From the NCBI GenBank assembly GCA_032358165.1, contig JAALGY010000010.1:496001-560000 (forward strand): a DNA stretch of 64,000 nucleotides, written 5' to 3'. Source of the DNA: Diplosphaera chodatii (Eukaryota; Chlorophyta; Trebouxiophyceae; Prasiolales; Stichococcaceae). The notes below the pieces were generated by a model. It was not told the origin of the DNA and searched no databases. It was given only the letters and a program-made list of their open reading frames with translations. Every line of letters starts with the position of its first letter. The first letter of the stretch is position 1. A program made the position numbers and the translations under genes. This document shows positions 23,495 to 35,783 of the stretch, one piece after another.

Positions 23495-26400
23495 ATGGGG
23501 CGCAGATTGGAGCCCAAGAAGGTCTACAAGTCGGATGGCCTGTTAGGCGTGCTGAACCTGGTAGCCTCACCAGATCCAGAGGTTCGTGATACACGCGGTT
23601 CAGTTGCTAACTGTGTCTCGTGCGCATCATGCGCAAATGCTGCCAAAGATGATCAAGCTGAGCTTTCTGCGATGCTGCTGTCGACGATTGCAGCTTCAGT
23701 GTGACAGGTCAGCTGGAAGGCGTCGGAGTATCTTCGACAGCGGCGGGCAGATGGCAAGCTCCGCGTGACTGACTTCACCACGGACATGGTGGCGCTGCAG
23801 CTGCAAGCCCTGGGGCGGCGGCCCGCCAGCGGTGACTTACGCTCAGGCCAGCAGCGCGTGCAGCTGCTGCAGCTGCTGCAGATGCAGGTGAGCAGCTCAG
23901 CCAGAGCTGGTCAGTGGGGACCGTGCAGCTTGTAGTCATGGCATTAATGTCTGGACCTGTGCCTGCGTCTGACTGCAGGCTGAGGGGAATGCGGACATCA
24001 GAGCTGTGCTGCAGAAGCCAGAGTGTTTGACGACGTTGCTGCAGCTTATGCTTGCGGAGGACGCACAGATGGTGAGACTGCTGATGTTGAACCCAACCAC
24101 ACAATGCGCAGCCATCCGTGCATAGTCAACCAATGACACACAGCTCGTTCTCGAGGTGCGTGGCAACTGCTGAGGATGCAGCTGTCAAACTGCAGGTGCG
24201 GAACACGCATGTCCTGCTCAAGACGCTGTGTCAAGCGGCAGGGGCGCGCAGGGCGCTGCGGGACGCAGATGCTGTTGCGACGCTGGTGGCAGCGCTTGAG
24301 AAGCAGCGCCCTGTTGCAGACCTGGATGTGCAGGGCCACACTGCAGGCGAGTGCCTACAAGTCTGCTGTGTCACCGTCTGTCAGACGTTGTGAAAGCCTC
24401 TTGATGGTGTGCAGTCGCCAGGCTGAGAACAGGCAGATGCTGCGACATGGGAACAAGCACTGACTTTTGGCTGAACTGCGGCCGAGTTCACTGCAGGGCT
24501 GCTGACCGTGCTGACTGATGAAGATAGACGCCAGATGTCACAGCTTGCTGATGCCACCAGCCAGGCGGGAAGCAGTCAGGCGAGGCCCTCGAGACCATGC
24601 AGCATGCCATCATGTGGCTTGCGTCACAGCCACTCGGTTGTTTTGTGAGTGCGACAAGACCCTGAAGTGGGCGTGCATCCCCTGCACAGGTGGCCATGAC
24701 CCTGCTGCAGCGCATGCAGGCATCAGACATGGCCCCAGCCATGTGGCCAATAGCTTGCGATCTGTTGCAGCTGATGCGGTGCCTCAGCGCCAACAGCATA
24801 CATGCCTGTCAGGTACGGGCCTTTTCTTAGAGGACCCCGTCCGCTGACAACCGCCGAGTATTGACCATGGGGCCAACTGAACAAGCCGATGTGCAATGCA
24901 AGGAGGTGGTGCGTCAGAATGGCAAACCACAGGCGGAGCAGCGTTGCCAGGGCTTCAAACCTGGCACCTGACATCTGCAACAGGTGCTGGCGAGGGAGGG
25001 CGCGGTGGCTGGGATGCTGGCACTGGCGGCGCACCCTGGTGTCGACGCCAAAGCGCTGCCGCTGGCGCTGGCGGTGCTGGAGAGCGTCCTGGCTGCGGAC
25101 CCAGAGCTGCACGCCCCGCAGGTGCTGACGACTTGAACCCTGCAAGGCCTGCGACTGGCGTCCGCAGACCAAGGTATGGTCGATCCACCGCGACTACATT
25201 GTTGCGTGGCGCTGCGTGAAGCATGGATGCTGACATGCACATTGCTGTGGACAGCTGCGGGGGGCGAGCCACGGCATTTCAGTCCTGCAGCGCCCGATGT
25301 CACCCAACCGCAACCTGAAGGACGCCTATGCCGCGGTGCTGCCCGCCGTCGGCGCAATCACTGTGGCAGCCCAGGTGCTGGGCAGACTGTGTGTGTGTAT
25401 CAACCCTCTGTCATTGCATGCCAGGTTGCGCCAAAGCTTTCCTGGTACGACACCTTCAGCCTACAGCATTGCTTGCCCGCAGGGCGATGTCAGCATCAAG
25501 ACAAATATTGCTGCCGCCGGCATCATCGCGTCGCTGGTCTCACTGCTTGGTGCTGCAGACGGTGCCAAGCAACGCAAGGATGTGACAGACAAGTGAGGCA
25601 CATGCCTTTGTTGCAAAGTCTGGTATGGCACGGTCGCCTCAGGATGACACATGCACGACTCTGCAAAGCAGGAATCAATATGGGTGTGGTTGCCTGCAGG
25701 GTCCTGGCAGCATTGCTGGCGGTGCTGACAAACAGCTCTGTGGCGCAAGCCGCAGCACTGGATGCTGGCGTGGTGCCCGCTCTGCTGAAAGTGGTGGGTG
25801 CTGGAACCTTGCTTGACTCCAAAGCTGTGGTTTGACCACGCGTGCCATGCTGTGCGGAGTCCTCTGCTTTGCGATCCTGCGACCTGCTTCTCGGGCAATC
25901 TGGCTGTACCTGCGCCGCTGGCTTGCAGGTGAAACAGTCTCAAGGCAATGATGGCTATGATCGCACGACAACAGCGGTGGATGCACTGACAGCTCTTTTG
26001 CGGGGCGAGGATAACAGCGGGAACCCCAGGGCGCAGCAGGTCTGGTCTCGCCGTATGCGCACATGTATCTTATCTGGGCCATCTGGAGGTTGTTACCACT
26101 GTACAAATAAACCATCAACACAGGCGCAAGTATGCGCTGCAAGCAGCAGCGGCATAAGTAACGTTTGCAGGACCCTCAAGGGGTTGGCTGTTTGGATGCA
26201 GCTGTTTGCTGATGAGGGCGGTGCTGCTGTTATGACCTCTGTGCTGCAGCGAGGACCGCACGATGCGAATGAAAGCATGCAGCAGGTAAGAAGGTTCCTG
26301 TCATTCATCGTAAAGCAGACCAGGCTTTGCTGCAGGTATGCAGTTTAACAAATGGCCACTGAAACGCACTGTTCAGCTTCTCACAGTGTTGTGTGCATCC

Positions 26401-29400
26401 AACCTGCAGGCTGTGAGCGGCGTGCTTGGGGCCGCTGCCTTTGCTGGTGGCAGCAATGCTGCCGGCATAGCCGCAGCACTGGTGAAGGTGAGCAGATATT
26501 ATCACAACGCAGACCTTTGCGAATGGCAACCGGGTTGTGCCCGGCTGCTGCAAGACCACATGCTGTTGTTGGTGTACGATGGCCACTTGATGCTCACCAG
26601 GTGATCTCCGATCAGCGGTATCCAGCCAGCCCGGCCTGCATCTCATACCTCCTGGAAACCTGTGGGGCCGCAAGATTCTGCCCTGGCACGCCAGCAGCTT
26701 TGGTGCGCCTTGAACCCAGTTTGGCTCCATACGGATGACGTTGCAGGGTTGGCAGGACGCCTCTCACAGACGAAATATCAGCTTGGTCCCAGCACATTGC
26801 TGTCTGCTGCCGTCGCTGCCGCAGTGAATGCGTGAATTGTGGGCTGAACCGATCTGCTGCAGGTCGAACAAGGCGCTCCAGCAGCCCTGGTGTGCGCACT
26901 GCAGCAGTATAGCCGCAAGGGTCCCCAGCCTGATATGGACGAGGCCATTGCGGCGCTCAGGTCCATATTCGTGCTTGCAGACGCCTCGCCTGACGCTGCA
27001 GCAGCGCTGCAGGTCAGCAGCTGGGCAATGAAGCGCCCTATGTCGTGCAGCTCAAAGCAGCCTTCACACCAGCTAGTAGCAGGCGCCCTTGTCTTCACAA
27101 TGTGCATGCATGTAGCAGAACCACACCGAGGCTGGCCTGCACATGCACTCTACAGCATGCTGGCGCGGTGGCGGTGATGGAGCAGGTGGCACGGGACGCC
27201 AAACCCGGGTCAGGGGAGGCGAACGAGGCCAAGGCAACGCTGCAGCTCCTCGCCTCCGGCGGCGCATCGGCTGCCGGGTCGCATGTGATGCCCATGCAGC
27301 TGGCAACCGGACTGGATTCGCCGCCTGTAAAGGTTGGGCAGGTGTCGCCGCCCGGCGACTCCCCGCTGCCAATGCTGTCTGGTGGCGCCGCCGTTCCAAC
27401 GGTGCCCTGGTCCACCCCGCTGTGTGCGCCCCCGCCCGGGTCGGAGCTGGCGGCGCCACCAGCTTCCGAGCCCGCCGCCCCGCGGCAGCCGCCCGCCCCC
27501 GCCGCAGCCTTGCCTGCGGTTGCCGCGGTAGCTGCCTTGCCGGGTGCGGCTGCTGCCGGGCACTGGACGCCGCCTGCGCCTGCTCACAGCACCCCCGCCT
27601 GCGCAGCTGCAGCATCGCAGCCGGCTGCATCTCAGGACCACCCGCGAGCTCCATCTCCTGCCGGAAGTGCACCGCAGCCTGCTGCCCAGCTGACAGCAAA
27701 GCTGAGCCTGCCATCTGATGTGTGGCAGTCGCCGGGCACCGTCAGCAGCCCGCCTCCGGCTCCATATCAGATTGACAATGACATCAGCAGCGCCGAGCCG
27801 CTGTCACACATTGCCGCCTGCAAGCTCAAGGGTGCCCCCAGCGGCAGCGTGTACTCCAGCGGGGACTACAGCACCGGCAGCGGGGACTACGGCAGCCAGC
27901 ACACAGGGGGCAGCGGCAGCTATGGCGACCCCAGCATGCATGAGCTGCACCAGGCGCAGGCCCGGACCATTGCGCAGGTGATGGGCAGCGATATGCGAGC
28001 CTGAGGAAGTAGCTCAGTCCCAGTCGGTGTTCCAGCTGACATGCCCCTGGAGGATGCATCCAGTTGTGCATGGCATGCTGTCATATGGATCTTAATGTAG
28101 TTGAGGGGGCGTCATTGTACTTGCAGGTGACAGCGGAAGCAACACTGGCTGCGTACTCTGCCTGGCCGGCTGCTGCATCGACCCCGCAGCACCTGCCTGT
28201 ATATGGGTTGTTTACAGCGTATGGTTTGCAGCCGCCGCCAGTAGACGCTGCGCAGATGCAGCCATATGTGCCAGTGTCCGGGTATGGTGCGGAGGTAATG
28301 CCGTCAGGGCAGCCGACGTTTCAGCCTGCGCCCTACACCCATCAGGTGCTGGTTACCAGTTGCAAGTCTGTGGGCCGTGGGACCAACTGCAAACTATATT
28401 CATCTGAGATGACGGCACCAAGGTCCTGGCATCCCTCCACAGGCCACTTACATCGCAAAGCTTGCCTGGTAAACTTGGTGCCATGCTCTACATGCGACCC
28501 TGTACCGAGGTGGCAGGACGGCACTCTACCTTCGCTATCCTGCACACGCTTGCGTAGTTTCTAAGAATCTGCAATTTCCCTGCTGGCGCAGGCAGCCGAC
28601 CGGGATGTGAAGTTGGCGGGCAAGCTGCTGGGGCAGCTGGTCATGGCACAGGACGCTGAGGAGCGCGCCGACGTGATGGACACCCTGGAGTACAAGGTGC
28701 GAGCTCCACGTTGTCCTTGTGCATTAGCTGGGCGGACTGTGGGCAAGCTGCATTGGCAGAGACACCCCTCATGGGGTGCTCCCTGTGGTGTGGGGCAAAA
28801 CTGTGCGACGTTTCTATCGTGCATTCGTGTGTATGCCCATTGCAACGTAAGCTCACCTGTAATACACTGCACGGGTTTCCTGGCTTTGCTTAGGGCTTCA
28901 GGGTCATTTGCTGACGTCATGGAGCCACAGCAATGGCGGCCAATGCGCAGCTGTGTATTGACTACCCTGGTCCTCACAGCTTCCCTCCGTACCTGCAGCA
29001 GCGGAGCAAGCCAGGCTTCAGGGCAGGGCTGGAGCGAATGAAGGCCACGATGCTGCACAATGGACAGACCGCAACAGTGTCGCTGCTGATTTACTGCGCG
29101 AGCGCCCCAATGCAGGTGCATGCTCCGCCTCGACCCCCCTGACGCACATCTGACAACAAGCTAACCTGGCAGCAAACGTCTGCAGCGGCATTCTGGTGCA
29201 ACAGCCACCATCAAGTGGCTTCCGCCTGCTGCTGTCTAACATCCTGGCACACTCTAACCTATTTGCACAGGATCCATACAAGCTGGACAGGACAGTTGCC
29301 AGCATGCTGTCCCGACTGGCCGCACCCCAAGACAGTGACGACCTCGCCGACAGCCTCGACACGTTGCATCACAAGGTACACCAGCTAATCTGACTGCACG

Positions 29401-29674
29401 AGACTCATATACTGCCGCAGGAAGGGCACGGAAAGCACTGCAGAGCATGCGTTGCGTCCTTTCAGGCTGCAAGACTCATTGCGCTGATTGTGTTGAATTT
29501 CAGTGCCACATGTCGAAGATTTGGTTGCTCCTGTGCCAGGCATACGCAAGTGAAGCATGGCGAGGCGCTCTGCATCGATCACCGGGCATCGTGTTCGTGT
29601 TGCGGCGCCTGGCACAGGATGGCCACACAGTCGCCTCGTGGGTGCTAGAGTGCAGCGGCATCAGCAGTTCCTAG
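23495..29674 (+). CDS. Large alpha-helical, armadillo/HEAT-repeat-like protein with Pro/Gly-rich linker
   Basis: No specific family was recognised. ATG at 23495 starts MGRRLEPKKVYKSDGLLGVL. Many short GT-AG exons (23710-27000) each give one or two amphipathic helices typical of ARM/HEAT repeats: TTLLQLMLAEDAQM, TLCQAAGARRALRDADAVAT, AVAGMLALAAHPGVDAKALP, AAAGIIASLVSLLGAADGA, AALLAVLTNSSVAQAAALDA, AVMTSVLQRGPHDANESM and DEAIAALRSIFVLADASPD. A low-complexity Pro/Ala/Ser stretch follows (about 27260-27960), then a Tyr/Gly region with repeated SSGDYSTGSGDYG, a Pro/Gln exon (28127-28345), and two related C-terminal modules (28592-29110 and 29272-29674). The stop at 29674 follows VASWVLECSGISSS. 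Such scaffolds usually mediate protein binding; the partner is unknown. Exact exon joins in the middle are uncertain, so it could be two genes (split near 28 kb). Confidence 0.7.
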
Positions 29675-30082
29675 GCATAACTGGATTTGCCATGTAGCGC
29701 TCGACAGTAGGGCTCTCACTCCCTGGGATGTCGTGCACTTCCATCGTATCAATATGCCGCTGCCAAGGCTTCACCAGGTCAGCAGTGTTAGGCATGGAAC
29801 AAGGGATTCAGGCTTACAGCTTGTGACGTTCATATACTTCATGCACCAATCAACTTCCGCCGCAGCGGCCACTGCAGACTCCTTCAGATACTGGCGCTAC
29901 TACCACTATGCATCGTGCATCAGCATTCAAATGCAGGAAAGAACGATGCTTCGAGTTCCTAGGTGCTCGTCTCGTCATGTTTCACGTGCTATCGAAGCCT
30001 GGCCAATCTACTGGGTGAAGTGGACAGAATGCGCGCATGTCAACACGGCATGCTAGTGCTAGGATGGTGCCAGCACGTCTGC
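29675..30082. other. Convergent spacer, nothing recognised
   Basis: Between the ARM-like gene stop and the YVH1 stop. A plus-strand frame at 29733-30056 has no family features. Presumed two 3' UTRs. Confidence 0.5.
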
Positions 30083-32524
30083 TCAGTGTACGCCGGCCTC
30101 CTGTGACACGGCTGCCGCGGCCGCGGCCGCGTGCGCCGCCTCTGCGGCGTCCGCCCGTGCCTGCGCCTGCACCGCCTCGCGCGACTTGCCACCCGGCTGC
30201 TGGGGGCGCCCAGCGTCCTGCGGCGCGGCCGGCGGCACGTCGCCAGCTGGGCGCCCGTCCAGATGCGCGCCAGCCGCCGGCTGCTGCGCTGCGGTTGCCG
30301 TGCTGCCGGCGGCCCGCGCCGCTGGTTGCCCGCTGCCGGCCTGCGCCGACTCCGGTGCGGCGCCCCCCGGCTGGGCGACGAGTGCGTCCGGAGCGGCCCC
30401 CGGCGCCGCCTTCGGGCTGCGGGGCGCTGCAGCCGCCTCCAGGCTGGCGCGGCGGGGCTTGGACACGCGCAGCCCCCGCATGGCCGCCAGCCAGCCGGGC
30501 GCCTCGGCGTCCACCCGCGACCCGTTCAGCTGGAACGCCGGGGTGACCCACCTGCAGCAACATGCCAGGTGAGGGGGGCAGCGACCATGTGGGGGCGGGC
30601 GCCCCAGCTCTGCTGCACAGGTGCTGCTGGCATGGAGCGGCGACGGCAGGGGCTGCGGCGCTTGCGCTCATTGGTGCGCGCGGTCCAGCGCACCGGCCAT
30701 GGCTGGTCTGCATGCCCGACCAGTTGAAGGAGCCCAGGCGTGCGGCACACCTGCCACACGATCATATTGTCGTCAACGAACATACAACCGGGTGTGGGAG
30801 CACAGCCGTGACTGCAAACGGAAAAGTCAGGCGGCAGAAGCGCTGCCCGCATCTGCACAGCGGGGCCCAGACCTTCGATAACCAAATTAGTTGCACACAT
30901 CCACGCTCACTTGGGGCAGGTGAGCTTGCCCTGCACCGCGCTCAGGATGCCCTCCATCCAGCGCAGCGGCTCCAGGAACAGCGCCGCCGCGTCCGCGCGC
31001 TCCTGCTCCCCTGCGCAACCATTGGACCCAGTGTCCATCAGCCATGCATCTTGCGGCCGGTGCCACAGGTACATTGCAGAGTGCAATGACAACATGCCTT
31101 GAAGGGTCGTCACCGGCCAGGGAACCCCGTCCATCCTCTGCAGTGGCAGCTAGGACAGCAGAGGTCGTGGACAGGCAAGTGCCGGTAGCATGATGTCGCA
31201 GACCTGCCGGGCCGGCGCTGTTCGGTCTACTGCCGCTGCCGCTGCTGCTGGCTGTGCCATTGAGGCGCAGGACAGATCGGTACCCAGCCGCTGAGGTGCT
31301 GGCCGCCTCCGCGTCCATGAGATTCGCAGATGTCGCCAGCAGGCTGCGACACTTGCGACACCGGTACAGCGTCTGCACAGCACGAGCATGTGCATTGGTG
31401 TTGCTGGCGTGGCAACACTCGGCATCCAGTGCATCTCCCTGCCAACATCATGTACATGCTTTACCGTGCAGTGCAACGAGAATTTGAGTGCTGTTGCGGA
31501 CCGCAGACCTGGCTGTCGGATGCTGTGACCTCTGGCAGCGATGCCTGGCTGGACACAGAGTCATGCGTCATGGAGTTCAGCAGGAAGCGCTTGTAGGGGA
31601 TGTAGTCGGGGTCCAGCTTGCACCCCATGTCTGCAGGGCAGCACACATTCTGATCATCCAGAGAGTTCATGCAGTCCAACTGAGCCAGCTATGCCTGCTC
31701 TTGACGGCAAGATCCAGGCCCAACAGCGGTGTAAGCGTCTAGTAATACCTTCAAACAGCTTCAGCTGATAGCGGAAGCCATCGTTGGGCCATGCTGGCGG
31801 GTGCTTCATCTGCACATACTTGAGCGCCAGCTCAGCGTTCATGCTTTCCGCCACCATGATGTACGCCGTCACCGTCTGCAGCCAACAAGCACACAGGCTG
31901 GAGACGCACCGTTGCATGCGTGCACCCTGCAGCCGGTTCCCCGGTATATGTGCGATGCCACACTGTGCTTCCGTATGCACAGACAGCAGGGCTGCATGCC
32001 AAAGCAGAGGCGTCAACAGGGTCAAGTGTCTGCCGCAGGCGCAGCATCGCACCGTAGTGGAGCGCGACACGCCGGCAGCGCAGTGCACCAGCACCTTGCC
32101 ACCGTTGGCCAGCGCCTGCGTGATGAAGTCGATGCAGCCCGGCAGGTGGCTGAGCAGGTTGGAAGACTCCACATCCGGCAGGTCGACCTGGCATCAACGA
32201 ACGTCACACAGCTGACACGACAGGCATTTTTTAGAACAGGAAAGCGCCGGCTGTGCGGTGGTGCCTCGCAAGACACTGCAGGCCACGTCGGCAACCTGCA
32301 TCGATGCTATGTGGGTACCCACTCACGTGGTGCCGGATGAGGGGACGCCCGCCGGCGGACACGTCCTCGCTGTCGCTGCCCAGGATCTCTGCGCACATGG
32401 TGCGGCTGACGGGGCCGTTGACCACGGACAGGACGTGCGTGATGCCCAGCTCGTCGATGTGCGCCAGCGCATAGTAGCCGCCCAAAAACAGGCCTGCCGC
32501 AAATGCATTCGCACCGCGTTTCAT
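30083..32524 (-). CDS. YVH1: YVH1/DUSP12 dual-specificity phosphatase with C-terminal zinc domain
   Basis: The proposed start is ATG at 32524: MKRGANAFAAGLFLGGYYAL, then ELGITHVLSVVNGP. The next exon carries VDLPDVESSNLLSHLPGCI (general-acid Asp region) and GGKVLVHCAAGVSRSTT, the Cys-x5-Arg P-loop. TVTAYIMVAESMNAELALKY and PNDGFRYQLKLFEG complete the phosphatase fold. The YVH1-type tail follows: YIPYKRFLLNS, LYRCRKCRSLLATSANLM (first zinc pair, about 31380), ALFLEPLRWMEGILSAVQ with KLTCPKC, ARLGSFNWSGMQ, and WVTPAFQLNGSRVDAEAPGW (about 30550). In yeast the zinc domain drives release of Mrt4 during 60S ribosome maturation. The usual QCSCG before W-V-T-P is QTSHG here. An Ala/Pro/Gln-rich extension of about 120 residues ends at 30083. 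The upstream start is not certain, since an extra 5' exon is possible. Confidence 0.9.
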
Positions 32525-33505
32525 TGTTTTGCGTAGGTCAACCACGCTGACAGCCTTTGAAGGTGCCAGGGGCGTAGCATTGTGCACAATACGGCTGCCA
32601 TGCCATCACGACCGCCTCACCTGGCCGAATCTCATCGGGCGCCTGCGTGTTGACACTGCCACCGATGCTCATCTTGCCACGGTCAGCACAGCCCCGGCTA
32701 CCCCGTATATGTATTGGATGCCGCCTATATTCTGTATGCTGGCCGCCACGGACGTCCTCAACCTCGGCCTGCAATATGGCCAGCTGCGCTGACACTCGTA
32801 TGACACCTGCCAAGCTGCCCGTCGCTCAGGTGCTATCAGACTTGTTTCGTTTCATACAGCATAGCAACGAACAAGCACGCACGGACGATCTTCTAGCTCC
32901 GCGTGGTAAAAATCGACGACTTGTCATGAACGTGCATGTGCAATGCCTCGCAGATCCTGCTCAAGATCAACGTGCAATAAGAACAGCGCGTTGCACCGCA
33001 GCTGCCTCACTGCCTTTACACCGTCACGCGATGACAGTCCAAGTTGTGGGACGTGAGTGTACAAGTGGTCGCATCTGGCATGCGATGATGGATGACCAAG
33101 CCAGCTCGGGTCAGCTTCCAACCACCATCCAGCCTATGTCGCCACCACTGCATGTTAGGGCAGCAGGTGGCAACCTGCCACATGTGGTGCATCTGGACAG
33201 GCTGCAATGTGGCTTACAGCTCATCCTAGTCGTTGTGTGCTGAGTTGGCAAAGCCAGCTGTGGTGCATGGCTGCCAGCAAGCATACCTCGCCATGCGGCC
33301 GTGCTTGCGCGCTGCAGTGCTTGCCACTGAAAACCACATGCAACAGGCAACAACATAAGATAGAGGAGCCAACACCAACTCTGTTGTTCCACCGCCCACA
33401 GCAGGCTGCCACGTGGTGCCGCAAGTTCAGGATTCACTCTGCACAATGCAGCTGGCAACCCCCGCGAAGGGCGCATGGGCAGCATCCCCAGTGCGTCCGC
33501 AGCCG
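32525..33505. other. Spacer upstream of YVH1, no gene supported
   Basis: 981 bp between the YVH1 start and the histidine-phosphatase stop, both on the minus strand. A long minus frame (33111-33599) is only readthrough past the phosphatase stop in another frame, and a plus frame at 32647-33243 lacks features. Probably promoter plus 3' UTR. Confidence 0.5.
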
Positions 33506-35038
33506 TCACAGGTACTGTGTGTGCACCTCGCAGTTGCGGAGCCGCGGGCCGCGGCCCCCGCTCATGAACTCCCGGAAGAAGGTGCTGTGGCCAATGCACA
33601 CGATGACCCTATGCTGCTGGCTCTGCAGCAGCCTCCGGAACTCGCCCACCCGCTTCTGCAGTGAACCATCTATGAAATGTTCAATGCCAACACGCTTGTA
33701 CAGGAGTACAACATCAACTGCACCGCTTGGGGCACGCTCAATATGTTGCCTCTGAGGCAGTTGTGTTGCAACACACCTTCATGATGGTCATGGACTCCCA
33801 GGCGCCCATCCGCTCTTTGGTTGCGCAGTTGACATCCGACCGAAACCACCACCGCTCCGGCAGATCCGCCAGGAAGGGCGCCAGCTGCATGCACAGCACA
33901 GCCGCCATCAGCCGACTGCCTCACAGTTCAATGTCGAAGTTTAGCCGTAAGCAGGAAGCTGTGCGCCTTGCCGCCATGCGAGGATGTGACCGGCACAGCG
34001 GGGAAGCGCACCGTGGGAAACTGCGCACGCAACAGGGAGACCGGCGACCCGACGTCACCAGATGTTGCACAGTGTTCCGTCACAACACTGCACAAAAAAC
34101 ATGTTGATGCTTCTCCTGCTGAGGCTGGCCTCAACAGCACCACAGAGCCACCCTCTCCAGATCCACCAGAGGCCGGCAGCACCACAAGCGGCATACCTGC
34201 TGATGACAAGCTCTGGGGCTTTCTGCGCTGAAGGGCCATCCTGCAGCCTGTCTACATAAGGGCAGCCCAGCTGGAAGGTCTCTAGTGCCCGTGTCAAGGG
34301 CGACACGATCCAGAGCGCCCCCTGGACAGATGCCAACGCCGATCTGAGCAGGATGTATGGCCTTTCTGTAGCGAGGTAGCACATACTGCTGGTCAGGTGG
34401 GCAGATCGTGCTTCATGTCCAGGAGCATCCAGCCACTTGTACCTGGAGGTCCGTCATCTTTGACAGCTGCTGCCTCAACACCGTGCACTGCAGCACCAAG
34501 GAAGTGCATCAGGCTTCTGTCAGCAAGATACATCCACACCCTTGCAGCGCGCCAACCGGAATAGACATGCCTGCAGCATATGCATCATATCTGCAGTACG
34601 TCCGTTCTAATCATTTTATCACGATTTTCCAGGCCAATTCGTTGCGGACCTGCTGCTGTCCGCGCTCCGTCAACCTCGCATCATAGATGGTGGGGTCCGA
34701 GAAGGACGCCTGGCTGACTGTGGCGGCGTTGAACGTCGACTGCCCATGCCGTATCAGGTGCAGCACCTGCTGGACAGGGGGCCTGTTTGCTGAGGGTCAC
34801 GAGCTCGACACTGCAGCATGGAGCCGAGCTCCTGAGGGTGTTGGGGAGGGACAATACCAACCTTGCGCTCGGCCTTGGGTCTGAGCAGAGGGAACAGCGC
34901 GCGTCCAGGCGACTGCGATGCCAAGACGCTGCAACCGGGCGCATCCTCTCGCGACAGCTCTGGTGTTGCCGCTGCTGCACCCCAAAAAAGACGTCCACTG
35001 TGAGAACAGCTGCTCGGCCTATCGTGAGTAAGAAACAT
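33506..35038 (-). CDS. Histidine phosphatase (phosphoglycerate-mutase-like superfamily)
   Basis: The ATG at 35038 opens a short Ser-rich leader ending LFPLLRPKAERK, which joins QVLHLIRHGQSTFNAATVSQ: the RHG motif holds the phospho-accepting histidine. FSDPTIYDARLTERGQQQV follows, then LWIVSPLTRALETFQLG (second core arginine, about 34320), LAPFLADLPERWWF and KERMGAWESMTIM (about 33880-33780), and KRVGEFRRLLQSQQHRVIVC-IGHSTFFREF with the second catalytic histidine (about 33610). The C-terminus is short, RNCEVHTQYL, stop at 33506. The LIRHGQ.FN...DP.IYDARLT pattern is that of the plant and fungal 'phosphoglycerate mutase-like' proteins of unknown substrate, not glycolytic dPGM. Several exons between 34240 and 33930 are poorly resolved. 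The leader could be a targeting sequence, and an upstream exon cannot be excluded. Confidence 0.85.
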
Positions 35039-35383
35039 GCTGTGGCAGGGTACTCACACTCTGGCAGGGCAGCAGCACGCCATGTGCATCCTCATATCAC
35101 GACTGAGGTGCATATCAAGCAGTCACCTGAGGTTGCGGCTGCAGTGCCGCCAGTGTCTGGCCCCGCAGACGCCCTGTCTGCTGCACAACCGGCGCCCCTG
35201 GCCTCGAGATCGTGCTGCAACTGTGATGGCAAGCCACCAGTGGACGGCGTGCAGCTCGCAGCCTGCCCTGCCCTCGACTTGCTGGCTGACGACCTGCCTG
35301 CCTGCACAGGGGCAACACGCCCAGATCCATGACAGTCCCATGAGGAGTGATCTGCTGCCACACCCCTGCCACCTGCAGACCAG

Positions 35384-35783
35384 GTCAGCGCAGGACCGCA
35401 GAGCTGCACCTGAGACAAGCTGTCCCGCTGCTGGCTGCTCTGCGTGCGCTGGTACACCTGGCTGCAGTGGATGATGAAGCCTCCACCGTCGTCAGGGCTG
35501 CCCCCCTCCTCGCCGGCCGCAGGCTCAACGCCCTCACTGTGTGGGCTCAGTGGCAGCGCAGTGCCTGCACGTCGCGACTTATCAGTCGATGCCTGTACCT
35601 CACACACTGCACCATGCAGCAGCAGAAGTAACAGCTGAACCCACCCTGCGGCTGAGGCGTCTGGAGATTTTGCGAGCCGAAGTGCCGTTCTACCGACTGG
35701 AGTTTGCGCAGCACTGTGTCCGAGATGCCTCTGCCGTGAGCCGGGGGATGCAGCGGCGATGCGGCTGGCGTCACATCCGTTGA
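35384..35783 (+). CDS. Unidentified helical protein, 3' exons
   Basis: Not recognised. Two plus-strand exons join in phase across a GT-AG intron: the first has RTAELHLRQAVPLLAALRAL, VHLAAVDDEASTVVRAAPLL and LNALTVWAQWQR (35387-35562), the second KVTAEPTLRLRRLEILRAEV and FYRLEFAQHCVRDASAV, stop at 35783. Composition is Ala/Leu/Arg-rich and probably helical. The 5' end is unresolved: an open frame with CCNCDGKPPVDGVQLAACPA at about 35210-35280 could be an earlier exon but has no good donor, and 35039-35383 otherwise holds only the divergent start of the histidine phosphatase. It could be a 5' part of the H2B-like gene downstream, though no splice joining them was found. Confidence 0.4.

Noticed and set aside
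30083..30514. Ala/Pro-rich frame considered as a separate gene
   Set aside because: It is continuous and in frame with WVTPAFQLNGSRV, so it is the C-terminal extension of YVH1.
33111..33599. Minus-strand frame of 162 codons past the histidine phosphatase
   Set aside because: It is a different frame from IGHSTFFREF; the true frame ends at VHTQYL (33506).
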